Shown here: one piece after another, positions 1 to 4,830 of the stretch | How the letters are laid out: each line of letters starts with the position of its first letter | Numbering within the stretch: the stretch's first letter is position 1 | From: Betaproteobacteria bacterium | GTDB lineage: Bacteria; Pseudomonadota; Gammaproteobacteria; Burkholderiales; SG8-41 | Direction: 5' to 3' | NCBI GenBank assembly: GCA_021414185.1 | Contig: JAIOOZ010000375.1 | Coordinates: forward strand, 1-7,457 | Length of the DNA stretch: 7,457 bases | Position numbers and translations under genes: made by a program | The notes under the pieces: model-generated | What the model was told of the DNA's origin: nothing | What the model saw: only the letters and a program-made list of their open reading frames with translations | Databases searched by the model: none

Positions 1-1
1 C

Positions 2-979
2 GGCTGCGGCATGATGGCCGTGCGCTTGGACGGGGCGCGCGCCGAACATCTGCCGGAAAGTCTGGTGCAGATCCGCTCCGAGATCGAGCACACGGTACCC
101 ACCGGATTCGAGAAGCACGCGCCGGCGCAGCAGAACGAAAAGGCCGCGGCCGAAATGTACGAGTCGTTCAAGTGGCTCGAAACGAAACACCCCAAGGCGT
201 TCGCGCATCGCAAGGACTCAACCGACAAGATCATTGCGTCGCAATTCGGTTCGCTCGGCGGCGGCAATCATTTCATTGAGCTATGCATCGACGAAACCGG
301 TGAGCTGTGGGTGATGCTGCATTCCGGCAGCCGCGGCATCGGCAATGTCATCGGGCAATACTTCATCGAGATTGCGCGCGAAGACATGCGCACGCATTTC
401 ATCAACCTGCCGGACCGGGACCTCGCCTACTTTCCCGAAGGCACCGAGCACTTCGACGATTACGTCAAGGCGGTGGGCTGGGCGCAGGGCTACGCGCGCG
501 CCAACCGCGACGAAATGATGCGCCGCATCTTGATCGTTCTGCATCGCCACCTGCCGCCGTTTCGCGACCGCACCGAAGCGATCAACTGCCATCACAATTA
601 CGTCGAGCGCGAGAACCATTTCGGCAAAAATGTCTGGCTCACGCGCAAGGGCGCGGTGCGGGCGCGCGAAGGCGACTTCGGCATCATCCCCGGCAGCATG
701 GGGGCGCGATCGTACATCGTGCGCGGCAAGGGCAATCCGGACAGCTTTCATTCGTGCTCGCACGGCGCCGGCCGCGCGATGTCGCGGACTGAGGCGAAGA
801 AGCGCTTCACGATGGCAGATCATGCGAATGCGACGCGGGGTGTCGAGTGCCGCAAAGACGCCGGGGTGATCGACGAAACGCCGGCCGCCTATAAGGACAT
901 CGACGCCGTGATGGCGGCGCAATCCGATCTTGTCGATATCGTCCACACGCTCAAACAGGTCGTTTGCGTCAAAGGCTGA
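2..979 (+). CDS. rtcB: RNA-splicing ligase RtcB, 5'-truncated by the window edge
   Basis: GTP- and Mn2+-dependent RNA ligase joining 2',3'-cyclic phosphate or 3'-phosphate ends to 5'-OH ends in RNA repair. The frame is open to the left edge and begins Gly-Cys-Gly-Met, the metal-binding cysteine motif (Cys78 in E. coli), so about 75 N-terminal residues are missing and the ATG at base 11 is internal. Counting that Met as 1, the family motifs follow in order: GGGNHFIE (Asn86, His87, Glu90), LHSGSRGIGN (His104), CHHNYVE (194-200), IIPGSMG (225-231) and CSHGAGR, whose His251 is the guanylylated histidine (His337 in E. coli). The C-terminus HTLKQVVCVKG matches the family end. All visible active-site residues are intact and similarity to E. 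coli RtcB is high throughout. No RtcR regulator or RtcA gene is visible; the neighbour downstream is unrelated. Confidence 0.96.
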   Translation, partial: GCGMMAVRLDGARAEHLPESLVQIRSEIEHTVPTGFEKHAPAQQNEKAAAEMYESFKWLETKHPKAFAHRKDSTDKIIASQFGSLGGGNHFIELCIDETGELWVMLHSGSRGIGNVIGQYFIEIAREDMRTHFINLPDRDLAYFPEGTEHFDDYVKAVGWAQGYARANRDEMMRRILIVLHRHLPPFRDRTEAINCHHNYVERENHFGKNVWLTRKGAVRAREGDFGIIPGSMGARSYIVRGKGNPDSFHSCSHGAGRAMSRTEAKKRFTMADHANATRGVECRKDAGVIDETPAAYKDIDAVMAAQSDLVDIVHTLKQVVCVKG

Positions 980-1065
980 CCGTTGCAACAGCGGTCATGC
1001 CGGTGGAACCGCCGGACCGGATATGGCGTATTATTTAGACGGATCGGTTCATGCGTGAGGAAGTA

Positions 1066-1431
1066 ATGAAAAAGATCGTCGGCGTAATCCTGTGGCTCGG
1101 TGCAATGCCGCCAGCTCAGGCCGAGCAATTTGCGCTGATCTGTTCCTTCCAGGGCAGTCCGGGCCCGGGCATTTACGCGCCATTTGGCGGCACGAGCCTG
1201 TCCGCCGCATTGTCCAACACGTACCTGATCGATGAAGAACGCAAAACAGTAGACGGCAAAAAAGCGTTTTTCTCCGAGGCGGAAATAAGTTTCATGGACA
1301 TTTCCGATCCGAGGGCGTCATACCTCGTGACCATGGATCGATACGCCCGTACGATTCGCATTACCCGACAGGACAACCCGAACGTCAAAATGCTGGGCGA
1401 ATGCAGGAAAGCGGATAGACGGGCGTTTTAG
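1066..1431 (+). CDS. Small secreted (periplasmic) protein of unknown function
   Basis: Encodes 121 residues. The start at 1066 is preferred over the in-frame ATG at 1051 because GAGG at 1057-1060 gives a well-spaced ribosome binding site and the protein then begins with a textbook signal peptide: MKK, a hydrophobic stretch of about 10 residues, then AQA before Glu20, a likely signal peptidase I site after Ala19. The mature part is about 102 residues with exactly two cysteines (Cys26 and Cys113), which could form a disulfide joining its ends. I do not recognise the family. A TATTAT hexamer at 1029-1034 could be a -10 box, but no good -35 accompanies it. The gene starts 86 bases after rtcB and is probably transcribed on its own. 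Existence is likely; function is unknown. Confidence 0.7.
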   Translation: MKKIVGVILWLGAMPPAQAEQFALICSFQGSPGPGIYAPFGGTSLSAALSNTYLIDEERKTVDGKKAFFSEAEISFMDISDPRASYLVTMDRYARTIRITRQDNPNVKMLGECRKADRRAF

Positions 1432-1576
1432 CAGGGGCGACCGCGCTTACGGAAACACTGCTGTTTTCGCCGCTGACCATACGCGCAACTGCCACCGGTA
1501 TTGGGGGAGGCGCTTGCAGCCTTTCCTTCAGTCACATCCTGCGGCGCAAAGTCTCTCCGCCGCGCCCACATTCAGC

Positions 1577-1617
1577 TTGACCGCCGGCCCGTTACTGGAT
1601 ATCTTATAGATATCTAT
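1577..1617 (+). promoter_or_regulatory. Promoter and palindromic operator of the toxin-antitoxin operon
   Basis: TTGACC (1577-1582, 5 of 6 to consensus) is followed after 17 bp by TATCTT (1600-1605, 4 of 6). Two GATATC sites (1598-1603 and 1609-1614) lie 11 bp apart, one helical turn, and the second sits inside the perfect 12-bp palindrome ATAGATATCTAT (1606-1617). The palindrome covers the -10 region and the expected start point near 1612, as expected for an operator bound by the antitoxin or the toxin-antitoxin complex. The AT-rich patch stands out from its GC-rich surroundings. The regulatory role is inferred from position and symmetry. Confidence 0.6.
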
Positions 1618-1633
1618 TTTATGGAGCATCACT

Positions 1634-1921
1634 ATGCCGGCCCGCACACCCGCCAACCAAATCGCATTTCGTTACCGTTCGACCGACAGCGCTACGGGTG
1701 TCACCCGCGAGACGGCAAAAAAATTGGCAGAGCGATTAGGCGTCGATGAAACACAGGCCATTCATCATGCGCTGCATGAATTGGCAGTCAAGTTACTGCC
1801 ACAGTACGAAGCCGACGACGGTCCGCTGACAGCAACCCAGGTTCGCCAGATCAGGAAACGCATTCCACAAGGCAACAGACACTCCGTCCGCTCGAGTTTG
1901 TTCGAGAAGGAAACTGCGTGA
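1634..1921 (+). CDS. Putative antitoxin of a PemK/MazF-type module
   Basis: Encodes 95 residues. The start is fixed by GGAG at 1623-1626, seven bases before the ATG, and by a short leader from the promoter just upstream. Residues 24-55 (TRETAKKLAERLGVDETQ and on) look like the helical part of a ribbon-helix-helix DNA-binding domain, following a short segment, IAFRYRS, that could be its beta strand. The C-terminal 35 residues are charged and probably flexible, as is usual for the toxin-wrapping tail of antitoxins. Its stop codon overlaps the GTG start of the downstream toxin-like gene (GTGA), indicating translational coupling. The proposed role is to neutralise the ribonuclease and repress the shared promoter. 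I assign it as antitoxin mainly from gene order, size and the toxin partner; the fold itself is a weak call. Confidence 0.7.
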   Translation: MPARTPANQIAFRYRSTDSATGVTRETAKKLAERLGVDETQAIHHALHELAVKLLPQYEADDGPLTATQVRQIRKRIPQGNRHSVRSSLFEKETA

Positions 1922-2343
1922 CCCAACAGTGGTGGGGCGAGCCGACTGCTGGCGAAATTGTGTGGTGTCACTTCCCCGACCAAATTCATCCGCGACCGAA
2001 GCCACGCCCTGCCCTGATCCTGGCCGTGTTCGACGACAACGCGCCGCAGTTCGATGTCCGCGTGGCATACGGCACCAGCCAGCGCACGACATCCTTGCAT
2101 CGCGGTGAGTTCTCCATCCTTCGGGACCGAAACGCGGCAGCCTTCATCGCAGCCGGGCTGAGTTACGACACCAAGTTCGATCTGAGGCAGGTGCTGGATC
2201 TGCCTTACACGTCCGAGTGGTTCTCCGTTCCTCCGGCCGCGCCGCATGGTCAGACACCAATACTCGGAACTCTGCATCCATCGCTGGTGCGCGCCGTGGA
2301 AGCGGCTTTCCGTGCCGCCAAAGCAGAGATAAGGAGGGGATAA
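1918..2343 (+). CDS. PemK/MazF-like toxin, probable mRNA endoribonuclease
   Basis: Encodes 141 residues with a GTG start. A strong ribosome binding site, AGAAGGA (1905-1911), lies inside the antitoxin gene six bases before it. The N-terminal half carries the PemK/MazF signature: GEIVWCHFP (12-20), then KPRPALIL (28-35), and a following beta-strand region VRVAYGTSQ (47-55). HRGEFSI (61-67) and TKFDLRQVLDLPY (85-97) recall a proteobacterial PemK-like subfamily that I know from memory. Family members cleave mRNA and arrest growth when the antitoxin is degraded. Length is somewhat above classical MazF (about 110 residues) because of a C-terminal helix (120-140). No frameshift or internal stop is visible, so the module looks intact. 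A 12-bp hairpin follows the stop within ten bases. Confidence 0.82.
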   Translation: MTQQWWGEPTAGEIVWCHFPDQIHPRPKPRPALILAVFDDNAPQFDVRVAYGTSQRTTSLHRGEFSILRDRNAAAFIAAGLSYDTKFDLRQVLDLPYTSEWFSVPPAAPHGQTPILGTLHPSLVRAVEAAFRAAKAEIRRG

Positions 2344-2349
2344 GGGGTC

Positions 2350-2392
2350 GGTCTTGCAATGATGCATTTCGTCGATGCTACATTGCAAGACC
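2350..2392 (+). terminator. Long hairpin just after the toxin gene (possible terminator)
   Basis: GGTCTTGCAATG (2350-2361) pairs perfectly with CATTGCAAGACC (2381-2392), a 12-bp stem. Inside the 19-base loop, GCAT (2364-2367) and ATGC (2375-2378) can add four more pairs across a 2x2 internal loop. It starts six bases after the toxin stop codon, as a terminator would. No run of T follows (the next bases are CTACATTT), so intrinsic termination would be weak. It may instead protect the mRNA 3' end or be a structured RNA element. Confidence 0.5.
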
Positions 2393-2399
2393 CTACATT

Positions 2400-2420
2400 T
2401 CCAACGCGACGTCCCCCGGA
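2400..2420 (+). repeat. Direct repeat, copy A (21 bp, pairs with 2561-2581)
   Basis: This copy matches 2561-2581 at 20 of 21 positions; the only difference is G here versus A there at the twelfth base. The core is CCAACGCGAC followed by (G/A)TCCCCCGGA. The two copies are 161 bp apart in the same orientation. Sequence after the repeat diverges: copy A is followed by CATCCG and copy B by AGTCGCG. Confidence 0.75.
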
Positions 2421-2432
2421 CATCCGATTGTG

Positions 2433-2485
2433 TTCAAGTCTCGCCTTAAGGCGATTCTTGAATCCCTTGCCGCACCCGGCAAGGG
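2433..2485. other. Two back-to-back hairpins
   Basis: The first hairpin (2433-2462) pairs TTCAAG with CTTGAA, then across a 2x2 internal loop TCGCC with GGCGA around a TTAA loop; its core at 2441-2454 is a perfect 14-bp palindrome. One base later, the second (2464-2485) pairs CCCTTGCCG with CGGCAAGGG perfectly around a CACC tetraloop. Neither is followed by a T run on either strand, so these do not look like ordinary intrinsic terminators. Both could form in RNA from either strand. Confidence 0.6.
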
Positions 2486-2560
2486 CCCGCGCGCTTAACG
2501 TGCAATGGAACGATCAAAATAAAATTGGTTGGCGGTGACTCCGGCGGACGGTGGCGCGCG

Positions 2561-2581
2561 TCCAACGCGACATCCCCCGGA
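2561..2581 (+). repeat. Direct repeat, copy B (21 bp, pairs with 2400-2420)
   Basis: Second copy of the 21-base repeat, with A at the variable position. Unlike copy A it forms the left arm of a hairpin (2563-2591), because it is followed by a complementary GTCGCGTTG. The repeat pair brackets the 140-bp segment 2421-2560, which carries two hairpins and no gene. The bracketed segment could be a small insertion flanked by duplicated sequence, or the repeats could be two members of a dispersed genomic family. Confidence 0.75.
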
Positions 2582-2610
2582 AGTCGCGTTGTCGAACCCT
2601 GGTCGGGTTC
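2563..2610. other. Two further hairpins including direct-repeat copy B
   Basis: CAACGCGAC (2563-2571) pairs with GTCGCGTTG (2583-2591) over an 11-base loop containing a run of five C. Two bases later GAACCC (2594-2599) pairs with GGGTTC (2605-2610) around TGGTC. On the minus strand the second includes a GGTTCGA string resembling a tRNA T-loop, but the flanking stem does not fit a tRNA arm. Confidence 0.55.
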
Positions 2611-2631
2611 TCAATCCCGCGGAAAAGCCAA

Positions 2632-2658
2632 ACAAAAAAGCCACCGCGAGGGTGGCTT
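2632..2658 (-). terminator. Rho-independent terminator of the tRNA operon, probably bidirectional
   Basis: AAGCCACC (2638-2645) and GGTGGCTT (2651-2658) form a perfect 8-bp stem with a 5-base loop. Read on the minus strand it is followed by a run of six T (complement of 2634-2639) and lies eight bases after the CCA end of tRNA-Glu, so it ends the tRNA transcript. On the plus strand the stem is followed by GTTTGTTTT, so it can also stop transcription coming from the toxin side. Flanking sequence (GCCAAAC against GTTTGTTTTGGC) extends the fold imperfectly up to the tRNA CCA end. Confidence 0.88.
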
Positions 2659-2666
2659 GTTTGTTT

Positions 2667-2742
2667 TGGCGTCCCCAACGGGATTCGAACCCGTGTTACC
2701 GCCGTGAAAGGGCGATGTCCTAGGCCTCTAGACGATAGGGAC
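2667..2742 (-). tRNA. tRNA-Glu, anticodon UUC
   Basis: A 76-nt cloverleaf on the minus strand with encoded CCA (complement of 2667-2669). The acceptor GTCCCTA pairs with TGGGGAC with one G-T wobble; the anticodon loop CTTTCAC carries UUC (complement of 2706-2708); the T-arm contains GGTTCGAATCC. It is close to E. coli tRNA-Glu over its whole length. This is the substrate of the GluRS encoded just upstream. It is second in the tRNA transcript, 32 bases after tRNA-Ala. Confidence 0.97.
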
Positions 2743-2774
2743 AAAACAGGACTTACAGATAAATCTTAACTGCT

Positions 2775-2850
<76 letters not shown>

Positions 2851-2864
2851 ACGAAAGACCGCGG

Positions 2865-2893
2865 ATTATACCGATGAGGGCATGGGCTGTAAA
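2865..2893 (-). promoter_or_regulatory. Sigma-70 promoter of the tRNA-Ala/tRNA-Glu operon
   Basis: On the minus strand TTTACA (complement of 2888-2893, 5 of 6) is followed after exactly 17 bp by a perfect TATAAT (complement of 2865-2870). Transcription should start near 2858, eight bases before tRNA-Ala. The bases between the -10 box and the start are CCGCGG, a GC-rich discriminator of the kind found at stable-RNA promoters under ppGpp (stringent) control. The -35 box begins eight bases after the gltX stop codon, so the tRNAs need not depend on gltX transcription. Confidence 0.85.
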
Positions 2894-2900
2894 GAAAGGC

Positions 2901-4304
2901 TCAGGCCGGAAAATGCGCAAGCTGCGCCGCCATGCGCGCCAGCACCTGCTCGTGGCCTATGAGTTCCAGCGTCGCATCGATTGACGGCGTATGCGTCTCG
3001 CCCGTGACCATCACGCGCAGCGGCATTGCCAGCTTCGGCATCTTGATACCGTGCGCCGCCACCACGCCCTTGATGGCATCGTTGATCGCGGCGCGGTTCC
3101 AGACCACGGCCTTCAGGCGCTCGTGCAAATCGGCAAGTGCAGGCCGGATTTCGGCGGTGTAGTGCTGCGCGCGCAGTGCCGGCGACGGCTCCAGCGTGCG
3201 ATAGAAAAAAACCGCGGCATCGGCGAGCTCGCGCAAAGTGTTGGCGCGGTCCCTGAGCAAAGCGACCACGCCAAGCAAAGGCGGGCCGCCGGCGATCTTG
3301 CAGCCATCCGCCACCAGGAAGGGCTCGGTCAACGCGGCAAGTCGGTGAACTTCGGCCTCTTTGATGTACTGCTGGTTGAGCCACCGCAGCTTGTCCGGGT
3401 CAAAACGCGCCGGCGATTTGCTGATGTGCGCGAGATCGAACCACTCGATCAACTGTTCGCGCGTAAATTTTTCTTCATCACCGTGCGACCAGCCGAGCCG
3501 GGCCAGGTAGTTGACGAGCGCCTCGGGCAGGAACCCGTCGTCGCGGTATTGCATGACGCCCACCGCGCCGTGGCGTTTTGAGAGCCGCTCGCCGTCGCTG
3601 CCCAATATCATCGGCAAATGCGCGAACTTCGGCAGTATCTTGCCGAGTGCCTTGTAGATATTGATCTGGCGCGGCGTGTTGTTGACGTGATCGTCGCCGC
3701 GGATCACGTGCGTGATGTTCATGTCGATATCGTCGACGACGACGCCGAAGTTGTAGGTCGGCACGCCGTCGCCGCGCAGGATGACGAGATCGTCGAGCTC
3801 ATGGTTGCTGACCGTGATGGGGCCTTTGACCTCATCGTTCCACGTCACGTCACCGGCGAGCGGCGTCTTGAAGCGCAGCACCGGCGTCACGCCGGCGGGC
3901 GGCTTTTCTTTCGAATCGCGCCAGCGCCCGTCGTAACGCGGCTTTTCGCCGCGCGCGCGCTGCGCCTCGCGCATCGCATCGAGTTCTTCCTTCGAGCAAT
4001 AGCAATGGTACGCGTGGCCGGCGTCGAGCAGTTGCCTGGCGACTTCCTGGTAGCGGTGCAACCGCTTCATCTGGTAGAACGGCCCCTCGTCGCAGTCCAT
4101 CCCCAACCACTGCATGCCGTCCAGTATCGCCTGCACCGACTGTTGGGTGGAGCGCTCCAAGTCGGTATCTTCGACGCGCAGGATGAAGATGCCGCCATGT
4201 TTTTTCGCATACGCCCAGCAAAAAAGCGCCGTGCGCGCGCCGCCGATATGGAGGTAGCCGGTGGGACTTGGAGCAAAACGGGTTCTGATCGGGGGCATAC
4301 TCAT
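2901..4304 (-). CDS. gltX: Glutamate--tRNA ligase (GluRS)
   Basis: Class Ic aminoacyl-tRNA synthetase of the cytoplasm, charging tRNA-Glu with glutamate using ATP. It has 467 residues, the usual bacterial length. The N-terminal catalytic motif RFAPSPTGYLHIGGART (9-25) contains the HIGH-equivalent HIGG, and GERLSKRHG (238-246) is the KMSKS-equivalent loop. RVEDTD (43-48) and DDIDMNITHVIRGDDH (191-206) are further family blocks, and the C-terminal third is the helical anticodon-binding domain. In the insert CYCSKEELDAMREAQRARGEKPRYDGRW, the E. coli zinc ligands Cys98 and Cys100 are kept (101, 103) but Cys125 is Trp128 and His127 is Asp130, so zinc is probably not bound. The start at ATG 4304 (or ATG 4298) gives the expected N-terminus; neither has a clear ribosome binding site. 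Downstream lies the tRNA operon containing its own substrate. Confidence 0.97.
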   Translation of the reverse strand: MSMPPIRTRFAPSPTGYLHIGGARTALFCWAYAKKHGGIFILRVEDTDLERSTQQSVQAILDGMQWLGMDCDEGPFYQMKRLHRYQEVARQLLDAGHAYHCYCSKEELDAMREAQRARGEKPRYDGRWRDSKEKPPAGVTPVLRFKTPLAGDVTWNDEVKGPITVSNHELDDLVILRGDGVPTYNFGVVVDDIDMNITHVIRGDDHVNNTPRQINIYKALGKILPKFAHLPMILGSDGERLSKRHGAVGVMQYRDDGFLPEALVNYLARLGWSHGDEEKFTREQLIEWFDLAHISKSPARFDPDKLRWLNQQYIKEAEVHRLAALTEPFLVADGCKIAGGPPLLGVVALLRDRANTLRELADAAVFFYRTLEPSPALRAQHYTAEIRPALADLHERLKAVVWNRAAINDAIKGVVAAHGIKMPKLAMPLRVMVTGETHTPSIDATLELIGHEQVLARMAAQLAHFPA

Positions 4305-4310
4305 TTATGT

Positions 4311-4316
4311 ATTGTA
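4311..4316 (-). promoter_or_regulatory. Candidate -10 box of gltX
   Basis: TACAAT on the minus strand (complement of 4311-4316) matches the -10 consensus at 5 of 6 positions. It ends only six bases before the gltX ATG at 4304, so a transcript from it would begin at or next to the start codon. No convincing -35 is found at 16-18 bp spacing; TTCAAA lies at 23 bp. Weak call. Confidence 0.35.
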
Positions 4317-4399
4317 CGCGACGCACGGCATTCCCGCTTTTTGAACCTATAGTTGTTTCCCTGCTCCAACCGCCTGACGACGACGCACAGAAAGCACAA

Positions 4400-4816
4400 A
4401 TGGCCAAAGCGATGCCCAGCAGACCAGGGCAAGACCTGATTCCCAAAGACATCGGGGCAGCATGGAAGCGCGCGTCCCAGGTCGGCTTTCGCAAGGCGCC
4501 GCATTCCGACCTGAGCAAGGTATTCGAATGGATAGTCAGCGTCATGCCGCCGGCTGCGCGCGGCAAGCTGATGTCCGACCTCGTCGAGCAAGGCTCCCGC
4601 GCAGCGGCGACACGCGAGGAGAGACGCAATCGCGTGCGGACATCGGCGCGCCAGGGACGGCGCAGGACCTCGCGCGCGGCGACCGGGCCGGGACGGCGCA
4701 AGGGATCGCAACTGTCGCAAGAGCGTCGCACGGGCGTGCGGCCGTCAGCGCGCAAAGCGCCGCAAAAGGGATTACCGACGGCGGCGCGGCAGGAACGGCG
4801 CAAAGGGCGGCGCTAA
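4400..4816 (+). CDS. Unrecognised protein with an Arg/Lys-rich basic tail
   Basis: Encodes 138 residues from ATG 4400; the frame stays open to ATG 4307 (169 residues), but that start would sit inside the gltX promoter region. Residues 1-65 look folded and partly helical (IGAAWKRASQVGF, LSKVFEWIVSVMPP, KLMSDLVEQ). From about residue 70 it is a low-complexity basic tail with RR/RK pairs and recurring GRRR, GRRK, ERRT and ERRK elements, ending RRKGRR. Such tails usually bind nucleic acid. The DNA element GGGACGGCGCA occurs at 4654-4664 and 4690-4700 with a degenerate copy at 4792-4802. TATAGT at 4348-4353 may be a -10 box. It lies divergent from gltX and ends 14 bases from the ald stop. I do not recognise the family. 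An alternative is that the frame is open by chance in GC-rich, repeat-bearing DNA; the opposite-strand frames here look less protein-like. Confidence 0.45.
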   Translation: MAKAMPSRPGQDLIPKDIGAAWKRASQVGFRKAPHSDLSKVFEWIVSVMPPAARGKLMSDLVEQGSRAAATREERRNRVRTSARQGRRRTSRAATGPGRRKGSQLSQERRTGVRPSARKAPQKGLPTAARQERRKGRR

Positions 4817-4830
4817 CGCACCGCAAGCTT

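Larger units (their letters stand above)
2344..2666. other. Gene-free, hairpin-rich intergenic stretch
   Basis: These 323 bases between the toxin stop and the tRNA-Glu 3' end show no credible gene. Short open frames near the right end run into the tRNA and are the familiar spurious translations of tRNA sequence. The stretch instead contains at least six inverted repeats, listed separately, and two near-identical 21-base segments. An A+T-rich island lies at 2514-2530, between the hairpins at 2433-2485 and 2563-2610. It could be one structured RNA, remains of a small mobile repeat, or successive terminators of convergent transcripts. The sequence alone does not decide. Confidence 0.6.

Noticed and set aside
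1000..1015. CCGGTGG-AA-CCGCCGG inverted repeat as an rtcB terminator
   Set aside because: The stem contains a G-T pair, the loop is only two bases and no T run follows directly. It is a common kind of chance match in GC-rich DNA.
2400..2581. CRISPR array
   Set aside because: There are only two repeat copies, 161 bp apart, with no regular spacer length and no cas genes.
2591..2612. Possible tRNA fragment or attachment-site remnant next to tRNA-Glu
   Set aside because: The minus strand has a GGTTCGA string like a T-loop, but the flanking bases do not pair as a T-arm and no longer match to the tRNA-Glu 3' end is present, so there is no evidence of an integration site.
2514..2769. Short open frames on both strands over the tRNA-Glu region
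   Set aside because: They translate the tRNA gene and its flank, giving the well-known spurious peptides such as ASPTGFEPVLPP. The tRNA explains the sequence.
3618..4352. Long plus-strand open frame (244 codons) opposite gltX
   Set aside because: It is a mirror frame of a GC-rich gene. GltX on the minus strand has all family motifs and full length, and the mirror product shows no recognisable domain.
3850..4803. Minus-strand open frame (317 codons) overlapping gltX and the basic-tailed ORF
   Set aside because: It runs through gltX in the wrong frame and has an Arg/Ala-rich composition typical of shadow frames.
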